Positions 17,608 to 27,600 of a stretch of DNA of 64,000 bases are shown here, piece after piece (position 1 is the first letter of the stretch; each line of letters opens with the position of its first letter). A program made the translations under genes and the position numbers. The notes beneath the pieces were generated by a model. That model had not been told where the DNA came from and did not search any database. It was given only the letters and a program-made list of their open reading frames with translations. This DNA is from Caldilineaceae bacterium SB0661_bin_32. GTDB taxonomy: Bacteria; Chloroflexota; Anaerolineae; Caldilineales; Caldilineaceae. Location: contig VXMH01000036.1 in assembly GCA_009841235.1 (NCBI GenBank), forward strand, positions 27,814 to 91,813, given 5' to 3'.

Positions 17608-19023
17608 TTAGCTCAGGTGGAAGACCGCCATCTTGGTTTCGGTCATTTCCTCGATCGCGTACTTGGGCCCTTCCTTGCCCATGCCGCTCTCCTTGACCCC
17701 GCCATAGGGCATCAGGTCGGCGCGCCACTGGGTGCCCCAATTGACGTGCAGATTGCCGGACTCCACCTCCTGCACGAATCTCATGGCCCAATCGATATTC
17801 TGCGTAAAGATGGCCGCGCTCAGGCCGTAGTTGGTGTCGTTGGCGAGGGCGATGGCCTCATCGATATCGCTGACGCGGGTCACGCCGACGACGGGGCCAA
17901 AGACCTCATCGCAGGAGATCTTCATCTCCGGGCTGACGTTGGAGACGATGGTCGGCTGGTACATCTGGCCGTTGCGCTGGCCGCCCAAGACGAGCTCGGC
18001 GCCGCCGCTCACGGCTTCTTCGACCCACTGATCGACGCGCACGGCGTCCTCTTCGCGAATCATCGGACCCATTTTGGTGGATTCGACCAGCGGGTTGCCG
18101 GTTGTAATGTCTTCGACGGTCGCCTTGAAGGCATCGAGAAAGTCGCCGTAGATCTTTTCGTGGGTGACGACGCGCTGGGTGGAGATGCAGACCTGGCCGG
18201 CGTTTGAGTAACCGGAGGCAGCGGCGGCCTGGGCAACGCGCTCGGGGTCGGCATCGGGCATGACGATTAGAGGCGCGTTTGAGCCGAGCTCCATGGTTAC
18301 GCGCTTGAGGCCGGCGGTGCGGCAGATGTGCTCGCCAATGTCGCGGCTGCCGGTGAAGGTGATCTTGCGGACGCGGGGGTCGGCGCAGAGGGCGTCGCCG
18401 ATGACGCCGCCGGAGCCGGTGAGGCACTGGAGCGCCTCGGGCGGTGTGCCGGCTTCGAGGAAGATCTCGACCAGCTTCAGGGCCGAGAGCGGCGTGTCGG
18501 TGGCCGGTTTGAGAATGATGGCGTTGCCGGCGGCCAGGGCGGGACCGATCTTGTGGCAGACCAGATGGAGGGGGAAGTTGAAGGGGCTGATGCCGACGAT
18601 GACGCCGCAAGGGACGCGGACGGTGAAGCCAAACTTGCCTGCCGCGCCGGGTGCGCCGTCAAGTGGGACGACTTCGCCGCCGAGACGCTTGGCCTCTTCG
18701 GCGGAGAGGGCGATGATTTCGACGGCCCGTGAGGCTTCAATACGGCCTTCGCCGATGATCTTGCCTTCTTCGAGCGTAATGGTGCGGGCGAGATCTTCGT
18801 TGCGCTCTTCCATCAGGTGGGCGGCTTTGTGCAGGATCTCGTAGCGTTCGTAGCCGGTCATACTTGCCATGACTTTGGCGCCGCGTTCGGCGGTTGCGAG
18901 GGCCAGCTCGACGTCGGCCGCGTCGCCTCTGGGAATCGTATCGACGACGGAGCCGTCAAACGGGTGCAGGACTTCGATCTTTTCGGACTTGTCCACCCAT
19001 TGCCCGCCAATGTGCATCTTCAT
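17608..19023 (-). CDS. NAD(P)-dependent aldehyde dehydrogenase
   Basis: 471 residues. Full-length ALDH superfamily member: GISPFNFPLHLVCHKIGPALAAGNAIILKPATDTPLSA (cofactor binding), FTGSRDIGEHI, VTMELGSNAPL (catalytic glutamate) and GYSNAGQVCISTQRV (catalytic cysteine). The wording MHIGGQWVDKSEKIEVLHPFDGSVVDTIPRG is like lactaldehyde, succinate-semialdehyde or phosphonoacetaldehyde dehydrogenases; substrate not assignable. AAGGAG precedes the ATG. An upstream PhyH dioxygenase gene on the same strand (86-base gap) may produce its aldehyde. Confidence 0.9.
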   Translation of the reverse strand: MKMHIGGQWVDKSEKIEVLHPFDGSVVDTIPRGDAADVELALATAERGAKVMASMTGYERYEILHKAAHLMEERNEDLARTITLEEGKIIGEGRIEASRAVEIIALSAEEAKRLGGEVVPLDGAPGAAGKFGFTVRVPCGVIVGISPFNFPLHLVCHKIGPALAAGNAIILKPATDTPLSALKLVEIFLEAGTPPEALQCLTGSGGVIGDALCADPRVRKITFTGSRDIGEHICRTAGLKRVTMELGSNAPLIVMPDADPERVAQAAAASGYSNAGQVCISTQRVVTHEKIYGDFLDAFKATVEDITTGNPLVESTKMGPMIREEDAVRVDQWVEEAVSGGAELVLGGQRNGQMYQPTIVSNVSPEMKISCDEVFGPVVGVTRVSDIDEAIALANDTNYGLSAAIFTQNIDWAMRFVQEVESGNLHVNWGTQWRADLMPYGGVKESGMGKEGPKYAIEEMTETKMAVFHLS

Positions 19024-19109
19024 TGAACTGTTCTCCTTGTTGTCAGAATCTTTTCAGAATGGTTGCGTTGACTCATTTAATATCGCCGCGCGATTTGCGG
19101 CGGCGAATT

Positions 19110-19955
19110 TCACTTCAAATCAGGTCCGGGCACGCGGTTCCACTCCAGCGGTTCTTCGTCACCCTCGTAAGTGGGAACCAATCTCTGGACGAGTTTCTGC
19201 GCCTGCGGCGGCCAGTCGACCACTCGTGTCTGGGTTCGGCTCAAATTGGACTGAATGCGAGGCGAGGAGATGTCGAAATTGGGATGGTACCAGATCGTAA
19301 TTACTGTGCGCCGCTCATCGGTCTGGTTGGCGTAGGAGCCATGGAGAAGCCTGGAATCACCGATCACCAGATCTCCGGCGCGTACGGGCACGGCCTGATC
19401 TTCCGGCATCGGTTGGTAGGCAGGATGGGTGGGGTCGGTGGCGCGGCGCAGTTCATCGGTATGGGCGGTGGGCACGGCGTCGTGCATACGGTGACGCTTG
19501 CGGTGGGAGCCGGAGATGACCCGCAGGCAGCCGTTCTCGATGCGCGTGTCGACCAGATAGTACATTGCAAAGACCTGCAGGGGGAGGTCGGTATAGCTGA
19601 GCGGATCGTTCCACCCCCACCAGTCCTGATGCCAGAATAATGGCGGCGAGTGGCCTGGCTTGCTGATCACGAAGCCGGAGGACCAGCGCGGCTTTGAGTA
19701 GCCCATTGAGGCCAGCGCGTCGAGGGCAGGCGGATAGGCGACCAGTTCGGCGAAGAAGGGATCATCGTAGACGCTGATCATGCTGCCGGTGGATTTCTGC
19801 TCCTCGAAGTGCTCGGCGGTCTGCGCATCAATGAGGCCGTCGCTGGCGGCGCGCACACGGGCCAGCATCTCGGGTGACAGCACCTGGTCAAAGACGCAGT
19901 AGCCGTCTTCTACCAACTGGGTCCTTTTGTCTTGGGCGATGGTGGTTGTTGTCAT
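19110..19955 (-). CDS. Phytanoyl-CoA dioxygenase family protein
   Basis: 281 residues with GGGGAGG before the ATG. Iron ligands are visible: FWHQDWWGWNDP (HxD) and the distal histidine in DSRLLHGSYANQTDERRTVITIWYHP, whose arginine would bind 2-oxoglutarate. It is only distantly like the PhyH protein at 11.2-12.1 kb. It may be co-transcribed with the aldehyde dehydrogenase downstream. The substrate is unknown. Confidence 0.87.
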   Translation of the reverse strand: MTTTTIAQDKRTQLVEDGYCVFDQVLSPEMLARVRAASDGLIDAQTAEHFEEQKSTGSMISVYDDPFFAELVAYPPALDALASMGYSKPRWSSGFVISKPGHSPPLFWHQDWWGWNDPLSYTDLPLQVFAMYYLVDTRIENGCLRVISGSHRKRHRMHDAVPTAHTDELRRATDPTHPAYQPMPEDQAVPVRAGDLVIGDSRLLHGSYANQTDERRTVITIWYHPNFDISSPRIQSNLSRTQTRVVDWPPQAQKLVQRLVPTYEGDEEPLEWNRVPGPDLK

Positions 19956-20192
19956 GATGCCTCCCCTGCGTTGTATAGCATGGAATTCAAGGAAAAACGG
20001 AAAGGCGAGGGTGCAAATTCATGTTTATCTGCAGAGCACAGAATTGCGGCGCCGCTCTCGCAAGAGCGTCTCTATTGTAACAGAGAGGCGGGGGTCTTTC
20101 CATACTGGCCCAGCGATGCGCGTATGTTCCCAAACGGTTCCATGGGATACAATCTCATTGCAATAGGTGTATTTTTGGAAAAGGAAATCACT

Positions 20193-21635
20193 ATGCTCAT
20201 CGGACTCGACATCGGCACAACCTCATTGAGCGCGGTCGTACTGGACCCGGCGAGCGGCAGCCAAGCGGCCCACCGGACTGTTGCCAATCGCGCCGGTTCG
20301 TCTCCGGGACCTGGACGCGCTGAGTTGGACCTGGCGCGTCTATACGAGTTGGCCGTGCAGTGCCTGGCGGAGTTGGTGGCGCAGGCCGATTTGGCCCCTA
20401 CCGACATACAAGGCATCGGTGTTACCGGCCAGCAGCATGGCGTTGCTCTTATTGGGCAGGATGCTTTGCCGGCTGGGCCCGCGATTACGTGGCAGGACTT
20501 GCGGGTGCAGGAGCCGCTGCCCGGTTCTGACAGGCCGGTGCTGGAGCGGTTCATTTCGGCCGCGGGAGGGCGTGAGGCCTTTCGCAATACCGGTTGTCTG
20601 CCGGCGGCGGGGTTTCTGGGCCCCAGCCTTTACTGGCTCAGATTGCAGGATGCTCTGCCCGATCTCCCGGTGACTGCCTGCTTCGTCCCGGATGCTGTGG
20701 TCTCGTTCCTGACCGGCGCCGCGGTGGTGTGTGAGCCGACGCTGGCGGGCAGTTCCGGAATCTTCGACATTCGGGCGAATTGCTGGGACACGACGCTGTT
20801 GGAGCGGTTGGAGCTGCCGGAGGGCCTCTTTCCGCCGATTGGGGGCGCCGGGGATATTGTGGGAGGCCTGCGCCGTGAACTGGCTGAAGCTGCCGGCCTG
20901 GAACCGGGGACGCCGGTGACGGTTGCGCTGGGGGACAATCAGGCCAGTTTCATCGGCAGCGCGCCGGAGCCGGGTCATAGTCTGCTCTTGAACGTGGGAA
21001 CCGGCGGACAGATTTCTGCTCGCACGGATAGTTTTCATTTCATTCCCGGGTTGGAAAACCGCCCATTTCCCGGGGAACTGTATCTGCTAATTGGGGGAGG
21101 GCTGTTCGGGGGTCGTTCTTATGCCTACTTGCAGGGCTTTTTCCAGCAGGTGGGCGCCGAACTCCTGGAAGCGGATGTGCCCGACGACCTCTATGACCGG
21201 ATGACGGAGCTGGCGGCGACGGTTCCGGCCGGGAGCGATGGGCTGCGCTGTGAACCGTTCTTCACTGGCAGCCGCATTGACCCGGGGCTGCGTGCCTCCT
21301 TCAGCGGGTTGTCACCGGACAACTTCACGCCTGCTCATTTCGCGCGCGCACTGCTTGAGGGGATGGCAGACGGCTTTGTCGCCTTTTTCGAACAGATGGA
21401 GCCGGTGGTGGGAAAGCCGCCGCTCCTGGTGGGCGCGGGCAACGGTGTTCGCCAGAACCGTCTGCTGGCCCAGATCCTGGCACGCCGTTTCGAGAAGACG
21501 CTGCTGATTTCAAGCCATATGGAAGAGGCGGCGGTCGGTGCGGCGGTGGCGGCTTCGGTTGGACTGGGTATCTTCGGGGACCTGGAGACGGCAGCGGCCG
21601 CACTGCTTGACTACGCGGACGCAGTCGAACCGTAG
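20193..21635 (+). CDS. FGGY-family carbohydrate kinase, possibly sedoheptulokinase-like
   Basis: 480 residues from the ATG at 20193, which follows AAAAGGAAA and begins the family motif MLIGLDIGTTSLSAVVLD. The open frame runs 87 codons further upstream without family similarity. GIGVTGQQHGVALIG, TWQDLR, the central LLNVGTGGQISAR and the C-terminal VGAGNGVRQNRLLAQI mark an FGGY kinase. GIGVTGQQHGV is reminiscent of sedoheptulokinases; xylulo- or gluconokinase is not excluded. It would phosphorylate a sugar entering the pentose phosphate pathway. An imperfect inverted repeat lies ~110 bases upstream. Confidence 0.85.
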   Translation: MLIGLDIGTTSLSAVVLDPASGSQAAHRTVANRAGSSPGPGRAELDLARLYELAVQCLAELVAQADLAPTDIQGIGVTGQQHGVALIGQDALPAGPAITWQDLRVQEPLPGSDRPVLERFISAAGGREAFRNTGCLPAAGFLGPSLYWLRLQDALPDLPVTACFVPDAVVSFLTGAAVVCEPTLAGSSGIFDIRANCWDTTLLERLELPEGLFPPIGGAGDIVGGLRRELAEAAGLEPGTPVTVALGDNQASFIGSAPEPGHSLLLNVGTGGQISARTDSFHFIPGLENRPFPGELYLLIGGGLFGGRSYAYLQGFFQQVGAELLEADVPDDLYDRMTELAATVPAGSDGLRCEPFFTGSRIDPGLRASFSGLSPDNFTPAHFARALLEGMADGFVAFFEQMEPVVGKPPLLVGAGNGVRQNRLLAQILARRFEKTLLISSHMEEAAVGAAVAASVGLGIFGDLETAAAALLDYADAVEP

Positions 21636-21640
21636 CAAGG

Positions 21641-21663
21641 AAAATCGGGGCCGCGCGACCCCG
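21641..21663 (-). terminator. Probable intrinsic terminator of proBA
   Basis: On the minus strand CGGGGTC and GGCCCCG form a 7-pair stem (one G-U pair) with a GCGC loop, followed directly by ATTTTCC. It lies 25 bases beyond the proA stop codon, between convergent genes. Confidence 0.5.
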
Positions 21664-21687
21664 GTCGAAAGAAAGATCGCTTAAGAG

Positions 21688-23034
21688 CTACTCCCGCACC
21701 TGCATATCTCCCAGCACAATCCACTTGTAGGTGGTCAGCTCCTCCAGGCCCATCGGTCCGCGTGCGTGGAGTTTCTGCGTACTGATCGCGACTTCGGCGC
21801 CGAGGCCAAACTCGCCGCCGTCGTTGAAGCGGGTGCTGGCGTTTACGAAGACGGCTGAGGAGTTGACGGCATCCACGAAGCGTTGGGCGTTGTTCCAGTC
21901 CTGGGTGAGGATGCCGTCGGAGTGGTCCTGGCTGTGCTCCTGAATATGCGCGATGGCCTCGTCGAGTGAGTCCACCAGTTTCACGCCGAGGATCAGTGTC
22001 ATCCACTCCGTGTCCCAGTCGTCAGGCCCTGCGGGGAGGACCGTTGCTCCGCGGTCTGTGAGATGCGGCATAGCGTCGGGTGTCGCGCGTAGCTCGACAC
22101 CGCACTCGGCCATGCGCTGCGCCAGTTTGGGCAGAAACTCCGGCGCGATTTGGCGATTGACGAGGAGCGTATCGAGGGCGTTGCAGACGGAAGGACGTTG
22201 GGTGCGGGCGTTGACGATGACGTCCATTCCCCGCTCCTGATCTGCGCTGATGTCGATGTAGTAGTGGCAGATGCCGATGCCCCCGGTGATGACTGGAATG
22301 GTGCTCTGTTCGCGGCATAGGCGGTGTAGACTATTGCCGCCGCGAGGGATGAGCATATCGACATATTCATCCATGCGCAAAAACTGGGAGACCAGCGCCC
22401 TGTCCGGGTTGCCGATGTATTGGATGGCCTCGCTGGGCAGGCCTCGGGCTTGCAGCGCGCCGGCGATAACGGAAACGAGTGCCAGGTTGCTGCGTAAGGT
22501 CTCCTTTCCGCCGCGCAGTATGACTGCGTTGCCGGTCTTGAGGCTGAGGACAGCGATATCGATTGTGGTGTTGGGGCGGGCCTCGTAGATGACGCCGAGG
22601 ACGCCGATGGGAATGCGCCGACGGCTGAGGCGTAATCCGTTGGGCAGCAGGCGGCTTTCGAGCTCGGCGCCGACGGGGTCGGGGAGAGCAGCTACTTTGC
22701 GCGTGTCGTCGGCCAGACCTCGTATACGATCGGGTGTCAGGAGCAGGCGGTCGAGCAGGGCTTCGCTGAGACCGCTGGCGCGGCCGTCGGCGATGTCGAG
22801 CTCATTCTGCGCCAGAACCTCTGCGCTGCGTGCTTCCAAGGCGTCGGCGATGGCATGGAGCGCTTCATTTTTGCGCGTTGATGACAGCCCGGCCAGTTTG
22901 CGGCTTGCCTGGCGCGCGGCCTTTCCCATCGCCTCGAGGTCTACCTGCTGCGCTGCGGGCTGAGAAGACTCATTTTGAGGAAGCTGAACTGTACTTTGGT
23001 CGTTCGTGCCTTGTTTCTTGACAGCTATAGTCAT
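21688..23034 (-). CDS. proA: Glutamate-5-semialdehyde dehydrogenase (gamma-glutamyl phosphate reductase)
   Basis: 448 residues from the ATG at 23034, preceded by GAGGAG; an upstream GTG at 23046 overlaps that site and is rejected. Second step of proline biosynthesis: NADPH reduction of glutamyl-5-phosphate. Marks: [40 protein letters not shown], the catalytic cysteine in [13 protein letters not shown], and [36 protein letters not shown]. The first ~35 residues are a low-complexity extension. It is 16 bases downstream of proB, in one operon. Confidence 0.96.
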   Translation of the reverse strand: MTIAVKKQGTNDQSTVQLPQNESSQPAAQQVDLEAMGKAARQASRKLAGLSSTRKNEALHAIADALEARSAEVLAQNELDIADGRASGLSEALLDRLLLTPDRIRGLADDTRKVAALPDPVGAELESRLLPNGLRLSRRRIPIGVLGVIYEARPNTTIDIAVLSLKTGNAVILRGGKETLRSNLALVSVIAGALQARGLPSEAIQYIGNPDRALVSQFLRMDEYVDMLIPRGGNSLHRLCREQSTIPVITGGIGICHYYIDISADQERGMDVIVNARTQRPSVCNALDTLLVNRQIAPEFLPKLAQRMAECGVELRATPDAMPHLTDRGATVLPAGPDDWDTEWMTLILGVKLVDSLDEAIAHIQEHSQDHSDGILTQDWNNAQRFVDAVNSSAVFVNASTRFNDGGEFGLGAEVAISTQKLHARGPMGLEELTTYKWIVLGDMQVRE

Positions 23035-23050
23035 AAATCTCCTCACAGTC

Positions 23051-24154
23051 CTATTCCAAAAGGATCATATCATTGCGGTGGAGCGCGACCGGCCCGTAGC
23101 CATAACCGAGCCGTTCGCTAATCTCGTGCGACTGGCAGCCGCGAATTCGTTTCAGGTCAGCGCTGCTGTAGCGAGTGATGCCGCGAGCCAGGTCCGGCCC
23201 GCTTTTTTCTTTCACATAGACTGCGTCGCCGCGTTCGAACTCGCCTTCGACCGAAGTGATACCAACGGGAAGGAGGCTGTTGCCGTGAAGGCGCAGGGCT
23301 TTGGCCGCGCCGGCATCCACCAGAAGACGGCCCGAAGGCGCGGGGCCGGCCAGGATCCATCTTTTGCGATTCTCCAGCGGTGCTTCCTGTGCTGGGAAAC
23401 GGGTGCCAACTTGCGCACCGGAGGCCGCGCGCAAAATCACGTCCGGTGAATTGCCGTCGGCGATTACGACGTCAGTTCCGGCGCGGCAGGCGATGTCCGC
23501 AGCCTGCAGCTTGGTGCTCATGCCGCCAATCCCCAAGGCGGAGTGCGTGTTGCCGGCGAGGGCGCGCAGGGAATCGTCGATCGTCTGGACTTCAGGAATC
23601 AGTTGTGCGTTCGGGTCGGTGCGCGGGTCGGCCGTAAAGAGGCCCTCTTGGTCGGTCAACATCAGCAGCAGGTCGGCGTCGGTCAGAACAGCCACCAGCG
23701 CAGAGAGATTGTCATTGTCGCCAACCTTGATCTCTTCGACAACCACGGCGTCGTTTTCATTGACGATCGGAACGATCTGGTGCTTGAGCAGGGCGCTGAA
23801 CGTGTCGCGGGCGTTGAGAAACCGCTGGCGGTTTTCGGTATCCGCCCTCGTCAGCAGAATCTGCCCGACATGGATACCATAGATTTCGAAGAACCTCTCC
23901 CACATGAGCATCAGCCGGCTCTGGCCGACGGCGGCCAGCATCTGGCGGCTGGACAGCGTATCAGGCAGGTCGGGGAAGCGCAGGCGGGCCCGCCCGGCGG
24001 CCTGCGCGCCGGAGGAGCAGACGATCAACTCCTTTTCCTGATGATGGAGCGACGCGATCTGGCGGGTCAGTTCCACCATCTGGGGTTGGTTGAGGAAACG
24101 GGTGCCCTTGGTCAGTACACCTGTACCCAACTTGACGACGATTTTGCGATACAT
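23051..24154 (-). CDS. proB: Glutamate 5-kinase
   Basis: 367 residues from the ATG at 24154 ([15 protein letters not shown]). First committed step of proline synthesis, ATP-dependent phosphorylation of glutamate, normally feedback-inhibited by proline. The amino-acid kinase domain shows [40 protein letters not shown] and [29 protein letters not shown]-terminal PUA domain ([16 protein letters not shown], then RGDAVYV and [16 protein letters not shown]) completes the long ProB form. Confidence 0.95.
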   Translation of the reverse strand: MYRKIVVKLGTGVLTKGTRFLNQPQMVELTRQIASLHHQEKELIVCSSGAQAAGRARLRFPDLPDTLSSRQMLAAVGQSRLMLMWERFFEIYGIHVGQILLTRADTENRQRFLNARDTFSALLKHQIVPIVNENDAVVVEEIKVGDNDNLSALVAVLTDADLLLMLTDQEGLFTADPRTDPNAQLIPEVQTIDDSLRALAGNTHSALGIGGMSTKLQAADIACRAGTDVVIADGNSPDVILRAASGAQVGTRFPAQEAPLENRKRWILAGPAPSGRLLVDAGAAKALRLHGNSLLPVGITSVEGEFERGDAVYVKEKSGPDLARGITRYSSADLKRIRGCQSHEISERLGYGYGPVALHRNDMILLE

Positions 24155-24241
24155 ACTTCCCGTCCCACTGGAAAAAGGGAAACTGCCCACCGGGTGCAAG
24201 TTTGCCAGTGGACAATTACAGGCCACCGGGATGGCGCTAAC

Positions 24242-24271
24242 AGTATAATGCAGTGAAGAAGGATCCGGCAA
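24242..24271 (-). promoter_or_regulatory. Probable proBA promoter
   Basis: On the minus strand TTGCCG (24271-24266), an 18-base spacer and TATACT (24247-24242) precede proB by about 90 bases. Confidence 0.55.
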
Positions 24272-24298
24272 TCGATATCTTGTGAAATCCAGCTGTTT

Positions 24299-24658
24299 TT
24301 GTTCAGTTTTTTGCCTGTGCTAAGATAGTTAGTGGACTGCGTGCGCCAAGCAGTTGGGTGCACCCCTTGCCCGGTTGCAGAACTTCTGCGTCAGGCGCGA
24401 CAGCGCAATGGCCGGGTTCTCCTGCTGCCGGTTCCGGCAATTCTGACGGTTCGCGGCAGCCCGGTGACGCGGCAACGGGCGACACAGACAGATTCCCCGG
24501 ACTCAACAGCGTGCCGCAAAGAGCTGTAAAAAGACAATGCCTGGTCACTTCGGCATATGAAGGCGAAGCGACCGCTGAAAATGGGCACATGCCAGTACAG
24601 AGGATTCACGTTCAATGCGCCCCTGCCCGAAAGCGGCGCGGACTGGAGGAAAAAGTAA
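24299..24658 (+). promoter_or_regulatory. Candidate promoter and ~325-base structured leader of the 1073-residue protein gene
   Basis: A possible promoter is TTGTTC (24299-24304), a 16-base spacer and TAAGAT (24321-24326). From there to the ATG at 24659 no gene is seen. The leader contains a long hairpin with GCTGCCG (24424-24430) pairing CGGCAGC (24454-24460) and flanking CCGGG/CCCGG. It does not match a riboswitch class I can recall with confidence. Confidence 0.35.
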
Positions 24659-27600
24659 ATGGGAAGGTCTTCTTTCGAATATGATGAGCCGCTCCGCCCT
24701 GAAACGAAACCGGCCTCCGGGCTGCGGAGGTTTGCAACGGCCATTCTTTCGCTTGTCCTGATTCCCGCCCTGATCATCGCGGCGCTGCTTTTGCCGCCGA
24801 TCAGTTTGCTGGAGCGCATCCAGGGCCTTTCCTCAACGGCAATTGACAGGAACGGCGGTTCGCTCATGGATCCGGACGGGATGACGATCGTTTTTCCACC
24901 GGAAGGTGTTATTGAGTCATTTCGAGTCAGCCTTGACAGCATACCGCGTGCAGAGTTTCTAAACGGGAATGCGGGAGAGGCATGGCTGACTGCGCTGAAT
25001 GCCCTGGACGTCGCGGGTCTGGAAGCCAAGAGCCCGATCTACCAGGTGGAGGTGCAGGGTGGACGCTTGGAGCAAAGCATCGTGCGTATCCCGATTCCCA
25101 ACGACAGCCAGCCGTACGAAACGTTGGAACTGTACAGCTGGGATGGGGACAGTTGGGAATTTGTGCCCAGCGCTGTTCTGGCAGTGGAAGACAGAATTGA
25201 AGCCCGCTTAGGCGGTCCGCCGCCATCCAATTTTATCGTGATGCAGACCAGCGCGCCGCCGGCGCGGGTGGGGACCAACATAGGCGTAGGCGAGCAGCCT
25301 CCGGCCAGCCTGGCGAATGCGGCGATAACGACACTTGCAGTGGGCGGCTATTACTTGCGGGGGGACGGGGCGCTGGACATTGTGCGCACCAATCCTCCTG
25401 CCGGCAACTATGCGATTGTGCCGGTGCTGCGCAACTGGCAGGGCGGCACGGCGCCGCGCAGTGACCTGCTCCACAATATGCTGGTGGAACCGGGCCAGCT
25501 GCAAAACCAACTTACTGCAATCGCGAATCTCCTGACCCAGTACAGTTTCCCTGGTGTCATCATCGACTATCGGGGCATGGAAACGATACCGGCTGGAGAA
25601 GCAGAGTTCACCCACTTCATCGAACAGCTGGCGAAGCGATTGCACGCGCCCGATATGAATCGCTGGCTGGCCGTGCGGGTGGAGTGGCCGCAGCAGATCT
25701 CCATGGTTGAGTGGAACACACGCGGCTACGACTGGAAGGCCTTGGGCGCCGCCGCGGATCGCGTTCTGATTCCAGGACCGGCTGACCCCGCGGCGTATCA
25801 GTTGGGTGGGCAGATGGGAGCCCTGCTGGCCTTCGCGACAGACCAGATTGACCGGAGCAAGGTGCAGGTGGAGCTGCCGGGCATGTCGGTGGAACGGAGC
25901 GGAAACCAGCTGTGGCTGAAGGGCTTTCAACAGTCTCTGCAACCGTTGGTGGCTCGGATCCGCCTGAGTGGAGAAGATGGCGTGATCGTTCCCGGCGCAG
26001 ATGTCGAGGTTGCGGCGGTCAACCCGCGTGTCACTCGTCCATTGACCTGGGACGACGCGATAGGCGCTTATGTGTACGCGTACACGGACGACCAGCAGAT
26101 GGAGCGGACGGTTACGATCGAGAACAGCAGCAGCTTCGCCCGCAAACTGAACCTGCTGGAGCGCTATGAAGTGACCCAGGTGATGGTGCGTGATGCGGAT
26201 TCCGGGGATGTGGACCCGGCCTTGTGGGAGGTCGCGCGCCAGTTCCAGACGGGAGGAGGCGTGAATACCGCGCCGACGATGTTGAAGGTCTCCTACAAGA
26301 TTTTCCACCCTGACGGCGGCGTGATGGAGGAGGTAACGGTCCCGATCGAGAATCCGGTATATACCTTCATGGCGCCTGCCGGCGAGGGGGAGATTCATGT
26401 CGAGGCCCAGGTTGTGCAGATATCGAATCTGGGGAGCATGCAGGCGGCCAGTCCGCAGAACACGGTGGCGATGAGCCTGGCGACGCCGACACCGGTTGCA
26501 ACCAACACTCCCGTACCGACACCAACGCCAGAATCTTCGAGACTGGTCAGCACGCAGAACACAAACGTGCGTGAAGGGCCGGGCACGAATTATCCCGTTG
26601 TAACCCAACTCAAGGCCGGTCAGCCCTATCTCATTTTTGGCAAGAACGACGCCGGTACCTGGTGGCAGATCGATATTGGCAATGGCAATAAGGGTTGGGT
26701 GTTTGCTGAACTGACGACGGCCAGCGGTCCTCTGAACACAGTTGGCGTGATCACCGATATCCCAGACCCGCCTGCCGCCGCGCCCGCAGCGGCAGCACCG
26801 CTCCCAGCGGGTGGCGGCGGCTTCGGTTACGGTGTGCAGGCGCATATGGTCCACAACAACCAGGCCGGCCAGGTCATGCAGAAGACGCGCGAGATGGGCT
26901 TCGGCTGGGTGAAGCAGCAGATCGAATGGAAGGTCTTCGAGCACAATCAAGGTCAGTATGACTGGGGCTCGATGCAGGGCATCATCGACGCGGCCAACAA
27001 CGCGGGCATCAGCCTCCTGTTCAGCGTTGTGAATGCGCCGCCATGGGCGCGCGAAGGAGGATTCGAGCCGAATGTCGGCGGTCCTCCGGCGGACCCGAAC
27101 ACGTTTGCCAGGTTCCTGGGGGCGATGGCGGGCAAGTACTGCGGGACATCGCTGAAGGCGATCGAGGTCTGGAATGAGCAGAATTTGCATTACGAGTGGG
27201 GCAACCTGCCCTTGGATCCGGCCAAATATGTGGCGCTCTTGAGACCTGCCTACACGGAGATTAAAAAAGCGTGTCCACAGATGTTCGTGATCAGCGGGGC
27301 GCTGACGCCGGCCGCCAGCAACGGAGCGCCGCAGAGCAGGGGCGGTATCGCGGCGATGGATGATTTCGAATATCTTGAGAAGATGTTCCAGGCCGGGCTG
27401 AACAACTACATGGACGGCATCGGCGCGCATCCGAGCGGATACAACGTGCCGCCTCAATACACGTGGGAGCAGGGCTGTGAGGCGATTCAGAGGCATGGCA
27501 ACAGCGGTTTCAACGGGGCGTGCGACAGCCCGCACCACTCCTGGAGTTTCCGCAGTACGATGGAGGGATATCGAAACATCGCGGTCAAGTACGGCGCGGG

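Noticed and set aside
19956..20192. An 87-codon N-terminal extension of the sugar kinase
   Set aside because: The extension overlaps the start region of the divergent dioxygenase gene, lacks family similarity, and a good ribosome binding site precedes the ATG at 20193.
24321..24658. Known riboswitch (c-di-AMP, c-di-GMP or cobalamin type) before the surface protein gene
   Set aside because: Some short GC-rich pieces looked suggestive, but no class-defining conserved core could be placed, so only a structured leader is reported.
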